A stretch of DNA of 64,000 nt from Echinometra lucunter (taxonomy: Eukaryota; Echinodermata; Echinoidea; Camarodonta; Echinometridae). The notes beneath the pieces were generated by a model, which saw only the letters and a program-made list of their open reading frames with translations, made no database searches and was not told where the DNA came from. A program made the position numbers and the translations under genes. This document shows positions 10,754 through 25,700 of the stretch, in pieces; position 1 is the stretch's first letter, and each line of letters starts with the position of its first letter. Where the stretch lies: contig CM057169.1 of assembly GCA_029962745.1 (NCBI GenBank), forward strand, positions 20,986,143 to 21,050,142. The letters are read 5' to 3'.

Positions 10754-13700
10754 TATGCCGCCTCATATACAATTCATTTACAGGCAAACAAACATGTGGG
10801 GTTTACCGTGTGGGAGGGGGGAAGCAGGCTGGGAGGAGGGGGAGTTGCTGCTTCAAACAAAAAAAAAAGAAGACAAAGAGTGTGAACTTACGTGGCAGCA
10901 TCCATAAAGCGTTGAGTAGCTACAATCTGCCATTCATCCGTCCTGTTTGCATATCTTGGCTCTCTTGGAGTCTGAACAGGCATGTCCAGATCAACCAGGT
11001 AATGACATTTGGATATATCCACCTAGGAAAACAACCAAACAAAGCAACACAAACATATTAAGGAGAAAGTCAATCATTTCAATTTCAAAGCCAGAGCAAA
11101 GCATTACAATCCTCAACAGTGGGAACTTTTATCTTATCCTTTGTCCAAAATAAGCACAACAAATATTTTGTTTCCATTATCCCAGGAGTGATCTAGGAGG
11201 TCCAAAGCAATACCGTGGGTTTAAGATAGGCACGGTGTTGGAGGTGATGTGGCAAAGTTGGCAAGAGCGTGTGCTCTTAACCCATTCGTGACAGGAATTA
11301 TTTAAAGCCTAATTTGATCAGCTTTTATTTTTCAAATTGGCAACACCAACATTTTTATTTTATTGCTACATTTTATTTATAAAATGTCATGTATCAGAAA
11401 TGAATATAAATTGACAGAAATTATGATGATAAGCCAAAAAGTTGCCCATTTGCAGGGGAAAATGGTGATTTTAAACTTTCTATCACATTGCCAATTCAAG
11501 GATTTTAATGCTTATTTTCCTTTAAAAAATTTTCAGCATCAAACAATGAATATTGATGCAACCAAAATGGGCACAGTTTGTGTAGAATTTTTTGCTCTTT
11601 CTGCTCATGTATTTGGTATGATTTTTAGGGCTTTCCATTAAAAGATATTAGGCCAAACCACAAAATGTGGACCTCTGTCACGAATGGGTTAATCAAAGGG
11701 TCACAAGTTCGATTCCCACTGATACTCGCCCCCTTAAGTCCTTCAGCAGGACATTTAATCCACTTTTGCTACACTCTACCCAGGTGTATAAATGGGTACC
11801 TAGCACTGCTGGGGTAATAATTGTATTAAAGCACCTTGAACACCCTTTGGGTGGATATGTTGTGCAGTATAAATATCTTCATATATATATATATAATTAT
11901 TATTGTTGTCACCTTTGTGGAGGATTCAAGGGGCAGGTGCCTCTTGGCATCTCTTTTTTTCTGAAATTCCCATAGTTTTGTATGAAAAGTGTTTATAGAT
12001 GAACTGATGAGTGTTTCATTATAGAATGTATTTTCATTTCAGTAGGATGTGGGAGGTTGGGGGTTCAATGCTAGTGCTTCATTGTTGATTAACTAGATAT
12101 GATGCAGGAAAACTTCTTTCTTAAAGGCATTGGCTAACTTTGTGAGTAGCTGATTTAAAAAATTCTCAAACTAAGATGAAACATGTGTATGAGTTCTTGT
12201 ATTTGTACTCAAAAACCCTGAAACCAACCATAATTTGGAATGAAAAAGTGTAAGTTAGACGCAAACGGCGATTTTATTATCCTTCGTCTCACGAGACAAT
12301 CACTAAGAGGACCACTTTGCTTGAATTTGAAAATGCTGTTATGTGCCTCCCGCCGCGTGATATGCCAATACACAGAGTACGGTAAGGTGAGTCATACGCG
12401 CATGCGCATTCCTTATGTGTATTCTGTGCAACTGACCCTCATATATTTTTCAAACATTGGTACACATTTTTTATATTTAAAAATACTTCCTGTGGATATT
12501 ATACTCTGAAACTTTCAGACTGGTATTTTTACACTATAAGCCTTATGTTTATCCCATTTTCAAGTAACAAAACAAGATTTTTTAAAATCATAACAATGTT
12601 AACCAATGTCTTTAAGATAGGAAATTAAAGAGGACTAGACTCACATATCTTGAAATTTCTTCCTGATTCATATCATTCATGTGAGATGGTATGAGTGACG
12701 TAGCATCAGGATCAGACTCATCATACGGCTTGGGAAGTTGACCTCTGAACTCTGACTCTATGAACTGTAACCTCCAACTAAAATTTACAAAAAAGAAGAG
12801 AAGACATAAATACCTTTGAACTCATAAATGTAATAACTACAAATGGTATTCAAGCAGTGCATAAACTTTTAACACAGTAAGACTTTTTTTCATGAGAAAT
12901 CAATTTTGCACACTGTGAGTACAGTGATAAATAGGCAACATTATGTAATTAAGTGTGACACCCACTTTGAGAGCAGGGTCCTTTGGGAGGAAGCCATGGT
13001 AACTCAGCACTACGATTGAGGCATTTTGGAGTCACTAAAGAGATAATGTTCACAGGACCAGGCTTCCAAACCATCATTTCATTTTTCAAATATATTGGAT
13101 CCACTTGAAATTCTAATATATGAACTTAAATGCAAATGACAGAGTTTTCATTATTGAAATGATAACAGTAATATTCTGGATATATCATAGCACCTAATAC
13201 ATCTCCAATGTCCTGAAGCACTTTACACAAATATTATTACCCCTGTAATTGAATTCAGGGCCCTGTTTCATAAAACTTGTCACAACTTGTAACAACTGCC
13301 ACATTTCTATGACAAATCAGATGCAAAGATTTCAGTAGCTTATAACAGGTCTTACATCCTGTTACTGATAATAAGATTTATGAAACTGGGCCCAGGCTTG
13401 CCTACACACAATGTATGCACCTTCTCCACTCCCTGGGGAGTGTTCAGAATGGCTTTAAGAATTGATTAGAAAGGTTAAACTATTAAATACAATCAAATGA
13501 AGGAATGAAGTGCTCACTTGTCAGGTAGGAAGAAGCTACTTGGGAAGCGATACCACTCCTTACCAACACATACATTGACAGATTTATCTGAAGGTAGTGT
13601 GTGGATGTTGGGATTGTTGGCTATAGTCCTCAACTCAGGGTACAGATCAAGGGGAGCATGGTATGCTAGAGACAAAAGAATCAAATAGTATACAAATAAT

Positions 13701-16700
13701 GAATGTTTTTGAGTGCAATGGACAGAATATTTCATGAGGTGAAAGATGAAATGATCCATTCAAGAGGCGCAGCCGAGCTGAATGGATCAATGATTTTATC
13801 TTTCACCGAATGAAATATTCTGTCCATTGCACGAATGAAAAAAACATTCATTATTTGTTTTATATGACACCTAAAAATAGATCAAATCGCAATAAATCAA
13901 TAGCGCTATACACTAGCGCGCTGTTCACTGCAAACGCAAGCGTTTTACGTACGTAGTTTGCCGGGCTCTCGGCATTCGTGCAATGGAGCAAATCGTATGG
14001 ATCCAAGATTGCACGGTAAATGGAGCCACAATTGCACGAATGATGACGTCATAGTGCAATGGGACAAATGATCAATATCAAACAACCAATCAAATGACAG
14101 GGATCTATTGAGGTGTTATATAAAAGATGATGATAACATCTTGTGTCAGATAATCCATTTATGATAGGATTTATATGAAGCTTTATTTGATCAACTTTCC
14201 TTCTGCAAATTGGCAATACCAGCATTTTTGTTTTTTGCTACATTTTTCTCATAAAATGTCATGTATCTGATATGAATATAAATTGACAGAGAGTATGTTT
14301 ACTAGTTTTTTTTAAAAGTTGTCACTCTGCATGGAAAATCAGATTTCAAACTTTCCATCACATTGCCAATTCAAAGATTTTAGTGCATATTTTCCTTTTT
14401 AATGTTCAATATCCAGCTACAAATACAGAAGCAACCACAATGGGCACAGTATACATAGAATTTTAGTATTAATGTAGTAAAGGAGGATTGGTATACGTAA
14501 ATGCTAAGGCAACATGATACCAAGAGTAGGAGCAAAACCCATAACTCATCCAGCAAAACATTAAAGACATTGGTTAACATTGTTATGATTTTTTAAAAAT
14601 CTTGTTTTGTTACTTGAAAATGGGATAAACATAAGGGTCAAAGTGTAAAAATACCAGTCTGAAAGTTTCAAAGTATAATATCTACAGGAAGTATTTTTAA
14701 ATATAAAAAATGTGAACCAATGTTTGAAAAATATAAGAGGGTTGGTTGCACAGAATAGACATAAGGAGTGCGCATGCGCGTATGACTCACCTTACCGTAC
14801 TGTGTGTATTGGCGTATCATGCGGCGGGAGGCACATAACGGCATTTTCAAATTCAAGCAAAGTGGTCCTCTTAGTGATTGTCTCGTGAGACGAAGGATAA
14901 TAAAATCACTGTTTGTGTCTAACTTACACTTTCTCATTCCTAATTATGGTTGGTTTCAGGGTTTTTGAGTATACAAATACAAGTACTCATACACATGTTT
15001 CATCTTAGTTTGAGAATTTTTTAAATCAGCTGCTCACAAAGTTAGCCAATGCCTTTAATCCATGTTTGCCACTCTCTATCCAGGTGTAAATCAGGACATA
15101 ACATGCAGGAGCGCTACATACTTGGCAGCTAACTTATTACGGGGTAATAATGATGGAGGCTGTCAGGGCCAACCCTATACGGGGAGCCACCATTATCATT
15201 ATTATCATTACTATCTTGGTACTTACCATAAAAAAGCAGCCCTGATCTCATGAACGACAATGTACCAAAGAGGAACGTGAAGGCTATGGCGAGATGATTG
15301 GAAGAATAGGTATAATGCTGAGGTATTTTAAAGGTGAACAGCCAATGATATAATTTCTGCAAAGAAAGATAAAAGCAAAGAGATGAGGGATGTAAGGTAA
15401 GTCTTCATCATGTCCCCCTCTTTCCCTCCATTGTTTATCAGTTTCTATGTAATGGCTCTGTAATAGCCTTGATATAAAAAAAGTACCATTGGTGAAAAGA
15501 AGTGTTGCCCTCTACGAAGTAAGAAATGAAGTAGTAAATGTATATTTAGGGTTAATTTAGAAGCCCAGCAAAATGTCAGTAAGACAACCCTGATTCAATC
15601 AATTTGCATTCCAATAGTGATGGTGACTTTCAAACTTTCATAACTTTCTTTATACTATTAATCAGATTACCGGTACCCAAAACTTTTACCAAGCCCTCTC
15701 TCTACCTTTTCTGCTTTTGTTGTTGTTGATGAATTGGGTTTTTACAGACGTGTATCAATCAAATATGATTATTTACGCCTGGGACCGATTTTTTTTTACG
15801 TCACCATCCGAAATCAATTAGCTTCATTCCAAGGCTTGATTGTCCGTTATTCAATCAAAACAGTAGTAATGCAACTACACACCTGTAAAGCTGAAACAGA
15901 CACACCCCCTCCTAGGCAGATCAGAGGATATATGGGAAAGAGAAATCTCTCCTCCTGGTAGAAAGAAAAAAAATAACAATTCAGAGGGCCATGAAAATAC
16001 ATCTATACTGATTTTAAAACTAATTACTACTTATTCACGTTTATTAACATGTAAGTTGATAAAGTATTGCATGACACATGCCAAGTATGACGACAATTGC
16101 TTTGCGCTTTATGATTTCAAACACTTTTGGCTCATTCATAACTTTCCTGACCCAATAATATAACATATACCAGTTAGTACCCATAGAAAACTGAACCTAA
16201 CAAGTATCTCAGTGGCAATTCATAGCCTCATTCTACAAGTACATCTACTGGGAAATAAAGTTTGAAGAAAATATAACTAAGCTAAATATTACATCAAACA
16301 TTAAAACTCCTTCACCTTTTCTTTACATTACTTTTCTCTGCTTCCTTTTTTTCCCCCTCCATATATTTTCTTTCTTTTTCTTTATCATTCAATGGGGCTG
16401 TGCCTCTACACTGGCTACACCACTAAAAATGGTCAACCTACCTTGTGTGGTCTTGTGAAGAAGATGACACACCATATGTAGAAGGAAGAGAGAGTAAGAT
16501 AGATAGGAATAGCTTTCTTGTTTCCTACCACACTGCTGTTAGATACCCAGTTCACAAACATCTAGATAGAAAAACAAAATATAAAAGACGGTCATTAATC
16601 TATTCACGCCAGGAATTATTCAGAGCCTTATTTGATCAGTTCCTTCAGTTTCTTCTTCAAATTGGCAACACTTTCTATTAATGGTACATTTTTCTTATAA

Positions 16701-19700
16701 AAAGTCATGTATCTGAAATGATCATAAATTGTCAGGAAGTATGTTCTGAAGTTAAAAATTTGCTAAAGCTTTCCATTGCATTGTCAGTATAAGGATTTCA
16801 GTGCTTATTTTCCATAAAGGAAAAGAAAACCCTGGAGACAAGTCAATTTTGATAGAAAGAGAGAATAAAAAGAAGCAACTTTAAAAAAGTTTAAATCAAA
16901 ATCAGTTGCGAGATGAGAAAGTTATGAAGTTTGAAAAGTCTATGGTGATCCTCCAATTGGCAATATTATTTCAAAATGGAGGATTTTTGCGGACAACTCT
17001 CCATATGTTTTGTACCGAAAATTGTTTTTTCCATTATCCCTTAAGGTGTAGCTTGTCTATCTTAGCTTAAGATATATCATGGGAAATCTATTTGGCACAG
17101 CATATGATGAGTTAACAAAGGGACAAGCTGCACCTTGAGAGATAATAAGAGAAAATCTGAAAAAAAAACTTACTGCAAATGGAAGAGCTATGAAGGAGAG
17201 TGGAAAGATGAGGTTAAAGTTCAGAAATCCGTTCAGAAAGTAAAACGACCATGGTTCAACACCTGCAATATAGACACAAGATACAAGTAAAAGGGGGAAA
17301 ATCATTTCCAACAAATTATCATTTCATTTATAAATAACACACTCACATATAAAAGTCTCAGGAAGTAGTAGAGGTTTTCTTTTTTAAAAATAAGTCATGC
17401 ATAAACAACAACAAAAAAAATCATCAGAAATCATGGATAATGTACCAATATACCTTGTACATGCATCTTTTGAAACAATGCAGGTGGAACAACATGGCCT
17501 GAATTCACGAAAGAGGTTAATATTTAAGCTATGATTTCAAACCTCTATAAGCATAGAAACGCATGTCCTCTTGTCCAATGGGCAGACAGTATAATGCGCT
17601 TACATATACGCTGACTTAATACACTTATTTCATGCCACAGCAGAGGTTGAAACCATGGTTTAGACTACAGCTTAAAATAAACCTCTTTTTTTTAATTCGG
17701 GCCTATATAAAACTATATTATTTTAACATTTTTATGTTCAGTTCTTTTTTTTGCAACTATCATTATTCTATATCTTTAAGACTCTACTAATAAATATACT
17801 TTATATGTTTGTTTAAGAACACATATTCACAAAATCCATGACTTTTGCAAAAGTGGATCACCTTTTATGTGTAAATGCTGAACATGACAATATCAAGAGC
17901 TGCAATTTCAACATTTCAAAATACTGAACAAAGTAATACTACTTAGCATCTATATTAAGAAAGTGGTTGCTACAGACACAATTATGTAGATATAAAAACT
18001 GCAATATAACATTTGTACCATGCAGAATACACATCAATACTTCTTACCATATATATTTGGACCATGCTTGCTAAAGACATTATACGTGACGATATTTAGT
18101 GGGGCAATAACCAATTTTCCATACATATATGTGTCTACCATAACCTGAGGCAACTGAAAGAGAGAAAAATACAGAAAAACAACAAATAAATAAAGCCCAA
18201 AATATGATATATACAATTGAAAAAAAAAATCTCTTATGTTTACAGAAATTTCAGAATGGGAGATTTTTAAAAAATACAAACAAAATTGTATCTTCTGTAA
18301 GAGAAATAGAAAGTTTATTACAATGTATTATCATCATTACTTCCTTATCAAGAAAACATCCTTCATACATTACTGCTATGGCAGAAAAAGAAATTAATAT
18401 GTCTTTTAAGCAATGAATTTCATTCTACCTTGGCATTCCTATTAAATAAGAAATCAAACTTTAATTCTCCACAAAGAGGAAGAACGGGCAGTTATAATTT
18501 TGTGCAAGGGGGTGTAATCCAGGGATTTTTTTTCTTTAAACAAATGATATGACTTACAAGGATGGCTATGACTGCTATCATACACCACTGAATGAAATAA
18601 GTTACATGCTGTCTCCTCAAGACAATGTCAGCTGCTATCGGTATTCTGGATTAAAGACAAGCAGTGTCATAAGATATTCACTAATTTCACATAGGTCATC
18701 ATAATATCACTTGATCCTTCACAAATTCAACAATGTACATGCAACCATACGCTTCTAAACACTCTGGAAAATATCATCCTTCCTTCAGCCAGGCTACCAT
18801 GGCTTTTTGCAGAAAATCTACCCTTACTGTGGATATCAAGTTGAAGACTAAGATAAAGGCAGGATATATACAACAATATTCTAGATGCACAGTTCCCTCT
18901 CCAGGGTTCATACACTTACACATTTTCAAAATTCCATGGCTTTCCATGACTTTCCAGGGCAGAAAAATGCAAATTTCCATGACTCATCGATCACATGTGA
19001 TGCAAAACTTACATGAAAAGTGCGCTGATTAAAAAGAGTTTCAAAGCTGATCTGAGTGCCATGAATGCAGGGCTGGCCGGAGCATGACTTTATAAGCATG
19101 AAAAATATCTTGAATAAAATGATTTTCCATGACTTTCCAGAAGAAATTAACAAATTCCCTGACTTTCCGACTTTTTGCTTCTGGAAAAAAGAATTTCCAA
19201 TTCCCTGACTTTCCAGAAATTCCCTGACCCTTATGAACCCTGCTCTCCTAGATTTGGTCACCAATTTTATTCAGGAAGTGCTCAAATTCATGTTTTATTT
19301 TTTTTTACATAACATAAATTTTACCAAGAATTCAGAAACAATACCTACCCTATGGCTACTGCAAATGGCCAGCTTATGAAAGAACTGATGGCTGTAGCGA
19401 GAATGGCTACCTGATGAAAGAAGTAATCAATACATTGTATCAACTGACTACTGATCAATCAAATAAATTCAAGGCAGTATCAAACACGTGTTCAGATTTT
19501 ATTTAATTCAATTTGAATGGTTTTGCTCACAATAACTGTCAACGTGATAACATATGTTCTGTACAAGATATCAAATGCTAGAAGACAGAGAGGATCTCAC
19601 AAGACAAACTGTATGTCTTTCTAATGCACAGAACTTGTAAATAAAAAAGATATGGGTGTTTCAATATTCTTGATAATGTCCGAGATAGAAGGGTTTTTAA

Positions 19701-22700
19701 ACCTGTCCCGTATTGCACTGCCGTCATAATTAAAAATTTAAAAATACCCCAAAAAAATTTAAAAAGACAGATGCACATACAATTCTTTTCAAATGTTTCA
19801 GTGAACTTTACCCCAATAGAGCTCAGAAAATGGGTTCAGAATTTCACATTTTACACGGTCTGTGAAATCCCCTGTCAGCTACATGAACCTTCTCTTTGTC
19901 ATTTTATCTATCTGGCAATCAAATAATATATCCTGCATTTATAGCCCTCTCTTGGCTCTAAGGATAAGAAATGATAAAACAAACTGGCGATTGCAATGAC
20001 TACAGCAATCAATCACCGCGATGTAGTCACCAGGCCTTTTTTCTCTTTCTACTCTTACGATTTAATTTTCTGAACATACGTCATCAATTGTAAATACTCA
20101 CATGTAGATTATTAGTATACCAGCCTCCCATTGATATCATGGTCATATACATGGAAAAACTGCTGGGTAAATATGCTGTAACGAAAAGATAATGTTTTTT
20201 CGTAAGATAGCAAGATTCTCTCCTAATTCTGTACGACAAAGACTGAGGTTAGTATAAGCAATTTCCAATGCGAGTTTACCACCAAAAAAAAGAGATTTCA
20301 AAATCTACAATAAGTTTACTAAGCCCTCAATTTGCTGGTCACTATAAGAATTCAAAATAAAATACTCATTTAACATTCAATCCTATTAATGCTACATGTA
20401 TATTGAATTGTGCTACATTGTGTTACATGTATATTTGTGTTTGTACTACTGATCTATGTATATATATATTTTTTATCTATTGTCATTGTATTATTGAAAT
20501 GTCTTGTAAACTTTTGCAATTCAGCTTTGCCGCAATGAAAGTATTTTAATAAACCATTTTGAACTGAATTGAATTGAATTGAAACTGCAGACTATCTCAG
20601 TTGCAGTATAGATAGTGGTTCCCTAAACAAAGCACTTATAAAAACACACATGAGGGAATCAACATTGGCAATACATTTAACAGAAGCAGAAACCTTTTAT
20701 TTTCCTGTATGAAACTGACAATCAAGTAGCTACCTCCTATACATCTTTAACCCACCGACTACTGAATTCTAAACTTCCCATGTACCTTATTCAGGGACCA
20801 TCCGGTTTCCTTAAACAACAATATTCAGTTAAATTTCATTCAGATGACTCTTACATGAAAGAAATCTCAGTGTTTCATTTTAAGATACTAATAGGAACCC
20901 CTCCCCCTCCCCCCCCCCAAAAAAAATAAGAATACTAAAAATAAATAAATATATAATTAAACAAATAAATAAATAAATAAATAGATAAATAAAAATAAGA
21001 TGTATAATAAAATACAGAGCAAACCATTTTTGGTGACTCTTCAGTCCCCTTTCCAACTTGTGGCAAGGGTTGAAGCCATTCCCTTACCTGCACTTGAGAT
21101 GAACATTCCAGTGCTTAGAATCATGAAGGCCAGCGTCAATCGTCCTACGCTGCCTCCAAAGTTTTTGCAAACACCCCTTTCAAAGCAGACCAAAGAAAAA
21201 TGAGCCAAGATTCATAGAAAACTAGTCTGATCACGAGGTGTAACTCCAGACAAAACATTATCTCTTTATTGCATTGTATACTTCATGTTATCCGATGTCT
21301 TATTTTTCAGTGAACTGATAAATAACACAATGCTGTTTCTATATCACCAAGAACTGACACTTTTCTTTATTCAACTTGAACATAATATCACACACACGTG
21401 CAATCTGTGTCAATACTGGACATTCTGTCACATTAGATATACTGTACTCAAGAAATGACTTACACTTTGCACTTTTTGCCTTGTCACAAAGCATTGTTCT
21501 TTTTGTTTAATCAATCACTATTTAAATGTATAAAGACAACTTTTACCAATGTTTATACATGTTATTAGTAAATTCTAAATGATTGTGAACAACCATATTC
21601 AGTAATTTTTAGTACCGTACCAATGATGCTTAAGTGTTTGTAACTAATGTATCATGATATGTATTACTGTATTCAAATGGAGCTCATATGGACGTGCACA
21701 ATGCAGCCTATTTTTGATAAAAATTATTACTGAACTGAATCGAATTTCATTGCATTAATGATATCACAGCTAAAGATACCATTAGTGTAAACTGATTCTG
21801 AAAGCTAAGCATGGAAGTGGAATCCATCACTACAAGGGACCATAAAGTACATGTATGCTGAATTATAGTTAAAATATTCCCGCTGTAGTTCATGGATGGC
21901 CATGCCCTCCTCCTCCCCCCCCCCCCCCATGTGATTAACCCATTCGTGACAGGAATTATTTAAAGCCTAATTTGATCAGCTTTTATTCTTCAAATTGGCA
22001 ACACCAACATTTTCATTTTATTGCTACATTTTTCTTATAAAACGTCATGTATCTGAAATGAATATAAATTGACAGAAATTATGATGAGAAGTCAAAAAGT
22101 TGCCAATTTGCAGGGGAAAACGGTGATTTTAAACCTTCTATCACATTGCCAATTTAAAGATTTTGATGCTTATTTTCCTTTAAAAAATTTTCAGCATCAA
22201 ACAACGAATATTGACGCAACCAAAATGGGCACAGTTTGTGTAGAATTTTTTGCTCTTTCTGCTCATGTATTTGGTATGATTTTTAGGGCTTTGCATCAAA
22301 AGATATTAGGCCAAACCACAAAACGTGGACCTCTGTCACAAATGGGTTAAACGACATATTCAATCATCTCCTGCTTTCAGGGAAAAAATTACACGAGGGC
22401 AAAAGATGAGGTTGAAAAAAAGCCCTTGAAAATCTCTGAGGGTCCAATGTAAATTGTAATACAATGCAGAAAATTGGGGTGGGTTGGGCTCAAAAAGCAG
22501 GCCCGGATAAAAAAAAAAATATGAATTTTTTCCCTGCTTGCTTTGTTCTTGGATGTCCCCAGATCTTGTATATGAAGTCCTTTATCTACTGACATGTTGC
22601 CCTTTGTAAATGCTGACAATGACGAGTCTCTGTTCTCTTTAGATTTACAAGATGATAATGATAATAACTTCAGCCTTGACTCTATCATCGATCAAAACGA

Positions 22701-25700
22701 CCATACAAACGACATAGCTGATATCTTTAACACACAACAAGCCATATTCGAATATGAATTTGACCTTAGTGATGAAATACCAAATAACAATGCCCAGTAT
22801 CTTAATGAACAACAGTTTACAGCAAAATTTAATAGGCAAGTAAATAGCTTTTCCATGTCACATTTCAATATCAGAAGCTTAAATAAACACTTTGAAAACC
22901 TCAAATTGACCCTGGAAAACATCAATTTTAATGTATCTGTCATTGGTCTTTCCGAAACTTGGTTAAATGACAACAATTGTTCACTTCTTTCACTACCAGG
23001 TTACACTCTAGTCACGAATAATAGATCAGGCAGAGGGGGTGGTGTTGGAGCATATATCTCCACAAAATACCAATTTAAGACTCACAGCAACATGAATATG
23101 ACAAAAACAAATTTTATAAACAAAATTAATATTCGTTCTTACCTGTAAAAATAGAATTCTGACAGAGCACAAATCATGCCTAGAAGACATCTGATGAAAT
23201 AGAAGACGAGAATCTATGGAGGAAAAAGCAAACAAAGAATTAGTATTTGTTTTAGATCATTACTGCAACACAGCTATACACACAATCAGTGCTCTCCTGA
23301 AGACGGACAGTCAAGCTGCCCGAAACGTCGAGTCTTCTCTCCTCAAGTCTTCTTACCTCTCGCCGACTCAAGCCGACTCAAGCCTCCTCATCTCTTCACC
23401 AACTCAGTCCTCTCACCTCTTCTGGTTTACAGTCCTTTTTAGGACTTCACCCAGTTTTCGAAAGATACTCTGCCCTCCAACTTTCCTACTTTCTCGCCTC
23501 TCTATTTCACCTCCATCTCTATCCACTTTATCTATAGTCCCTTAGGACTTACCACATGGTGAACCGTAAACCCTTTCTACGAATATCCGTACCACCATGC
23601 AAATCTTCAAACATCATCTAATCAGTGCTCTGTTATCAAGTTATTATGAAGCTCTGTGGACTTGTGCATTGTTGGACATACTAATTCAGTTAATCTACAA
23701 TACTTTCAATCAATTTCCCTTTATCCCTACTAAAACAGATACCATCTTTAAATTTAAAAAAAAACTTTCTTTGAAAGCACTTGCCTTTATTCAATAATGA
23801 TATCTTTTGTTTTGTATGAGATGTATGCACAGTATAACTTACTTTCATTATTATGCCACTTGTGTAGCACACTGCAATATCAATTTCTAACTTTCAAGCT
23901 TAGCATACTGAAAAGTATTTATTAAGTGATGTGTGCGGATACCTTTCTGTATCAGCGTGAGTTATTATTACTACTAAGTACTGGGATGCCAACCATGTAA
24001 AAAGCATAGCAGTATTTTGAGGGAGGAAAAAAACTATTTTAGGCTGGAAAACAGTTTTTTCACCTTTTCTCCAATAGACATGTGTAGTAATACAATTTTT
24101 GGAAAAAAGTATTTTCCATGAAACCTGCAGTATATTTGATTTTTTTTAAAATATAGAATACTGCCAAAAAGGAACAGTTGGCATCTCCGCAACTACAATT
24201 ATCTTCCACAGCAGCTTGGGATGATCCTCACCTTGTTTGAGTCCAGGATCCATGAGTAGACCTTCCCTGGAAGCACATGAAGGAAGACGTATGCGTAGGA
24301 TCTGATGGCGTACACCGGAGAGTACTCCCACGTCTGGAACCCACGCCCATATATCAGAAAGTGGGTCTGTCAAGATACATAATATTAATCACACAGTGGT
24401 TTGTTTACTCTTTAACAGTGATACTGTACAAAGGGCAAGGATGCCAACCTCGTAAAAAGCATTGCAGTACTGAAGAAAAGTATTTTGGGTGGAAAAACAA
24501 TATTTTCACCTTTTCTGCAATAGACATACATGTGTAGTAATACAATTTGGAGAAATTAAAGGCTAAGTCCACCCCAAAAGTTTCACTGTTTCAATAAAAT
24601 GAGTTAAATTTGAATAGCATTTTAAAAAAGAAATCAACAAAATCGGTCAAAGAATAAGAAAATTACACTCATTTACATTTTCTAGTAAGTTACTCATGGT
24701 TCTGCAAATTGGCAACACTGATGACATCATATGCAAGCAGCTCTCTGTTCACTTTGTACATGAAATTTCACATTTTCTCAATTTTCTTGAAAGTTACACA
24801 TTTTCTAACCCCCATAGTCAATGGATATTCAGAAGAATTGCTTTTTACATAACATATTTTGACTATGGGGTTAGAAAATCTGTAACTTCCAAGAAAATTA
24901 AGAAAATGTGAAATTTCATGTACAAAGTGAATGGAGAGCTGCTCGCATATGTTGTCTTCAGTGTTGCCAATTTGCAGAGCCAAGAGTAATTTACTAGAAG
25001 ATGTAAATGAGTGTAATTTTCTTATTCTTTGACCGATTTTGCTCATTTCTTTTTTAAAATGCTGTTCAAATTCATCTCCTTTTATTGAAACAGTGAAACT
25101 TCTGGGGTGGACTTTCCCTTTAAGTATTTTCCATGAAACCTGTAGTATTTTTTATTAAAAAAACAGTATGAAATACTGCAAAAAAGGAACAGTTGACATC
25201 TCTGAATGGGTGGTATTCTGAAAATGATGTCATCTTTTCATGCAGTGGTAAGCAAAATGATGTGAATTATCACAACATATCAAAATTTAGACAATGTCAC
25301 AGATTGTGCATTCATGTCAGCTCCAGTGAACAATGAAAAGTGGTTATTCTGCACAATTCTAGTTGTTTTGACAATCATTGTCCCTTTGAACACTAAGCCT
25401 GAGGTTCATGTAACTCAGGCTAGGGTCTATGGAAAATATGTGTTATGCTGAAATCAAATCTAGCTCAACGTAGGGCTGTAAATTTAGCACCAAGTTCGGG
25501 TTCGGTTCGGTTCAGCAGAGTTCGGCACTTTTATTTCCGAACTTTGGTTCAGTTTGGGGTTCGGCAATACAGTATACAAAAAATATAAAAGGGTGAGCAT
25601 CGATAACAAATGACCATCAGAACCCTCTCTACTTCTACTGCACTTGGAAGTCACTGTTTCTTATAAATATATTTTGTATGACAAAAAATAGTTACTGCAT

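Noticed and set aside
10648..11061. Plus-strand frame of 137 codons
   Set aside because: It runs through the T/G homopolymer and antisense to an ALG9 exon.
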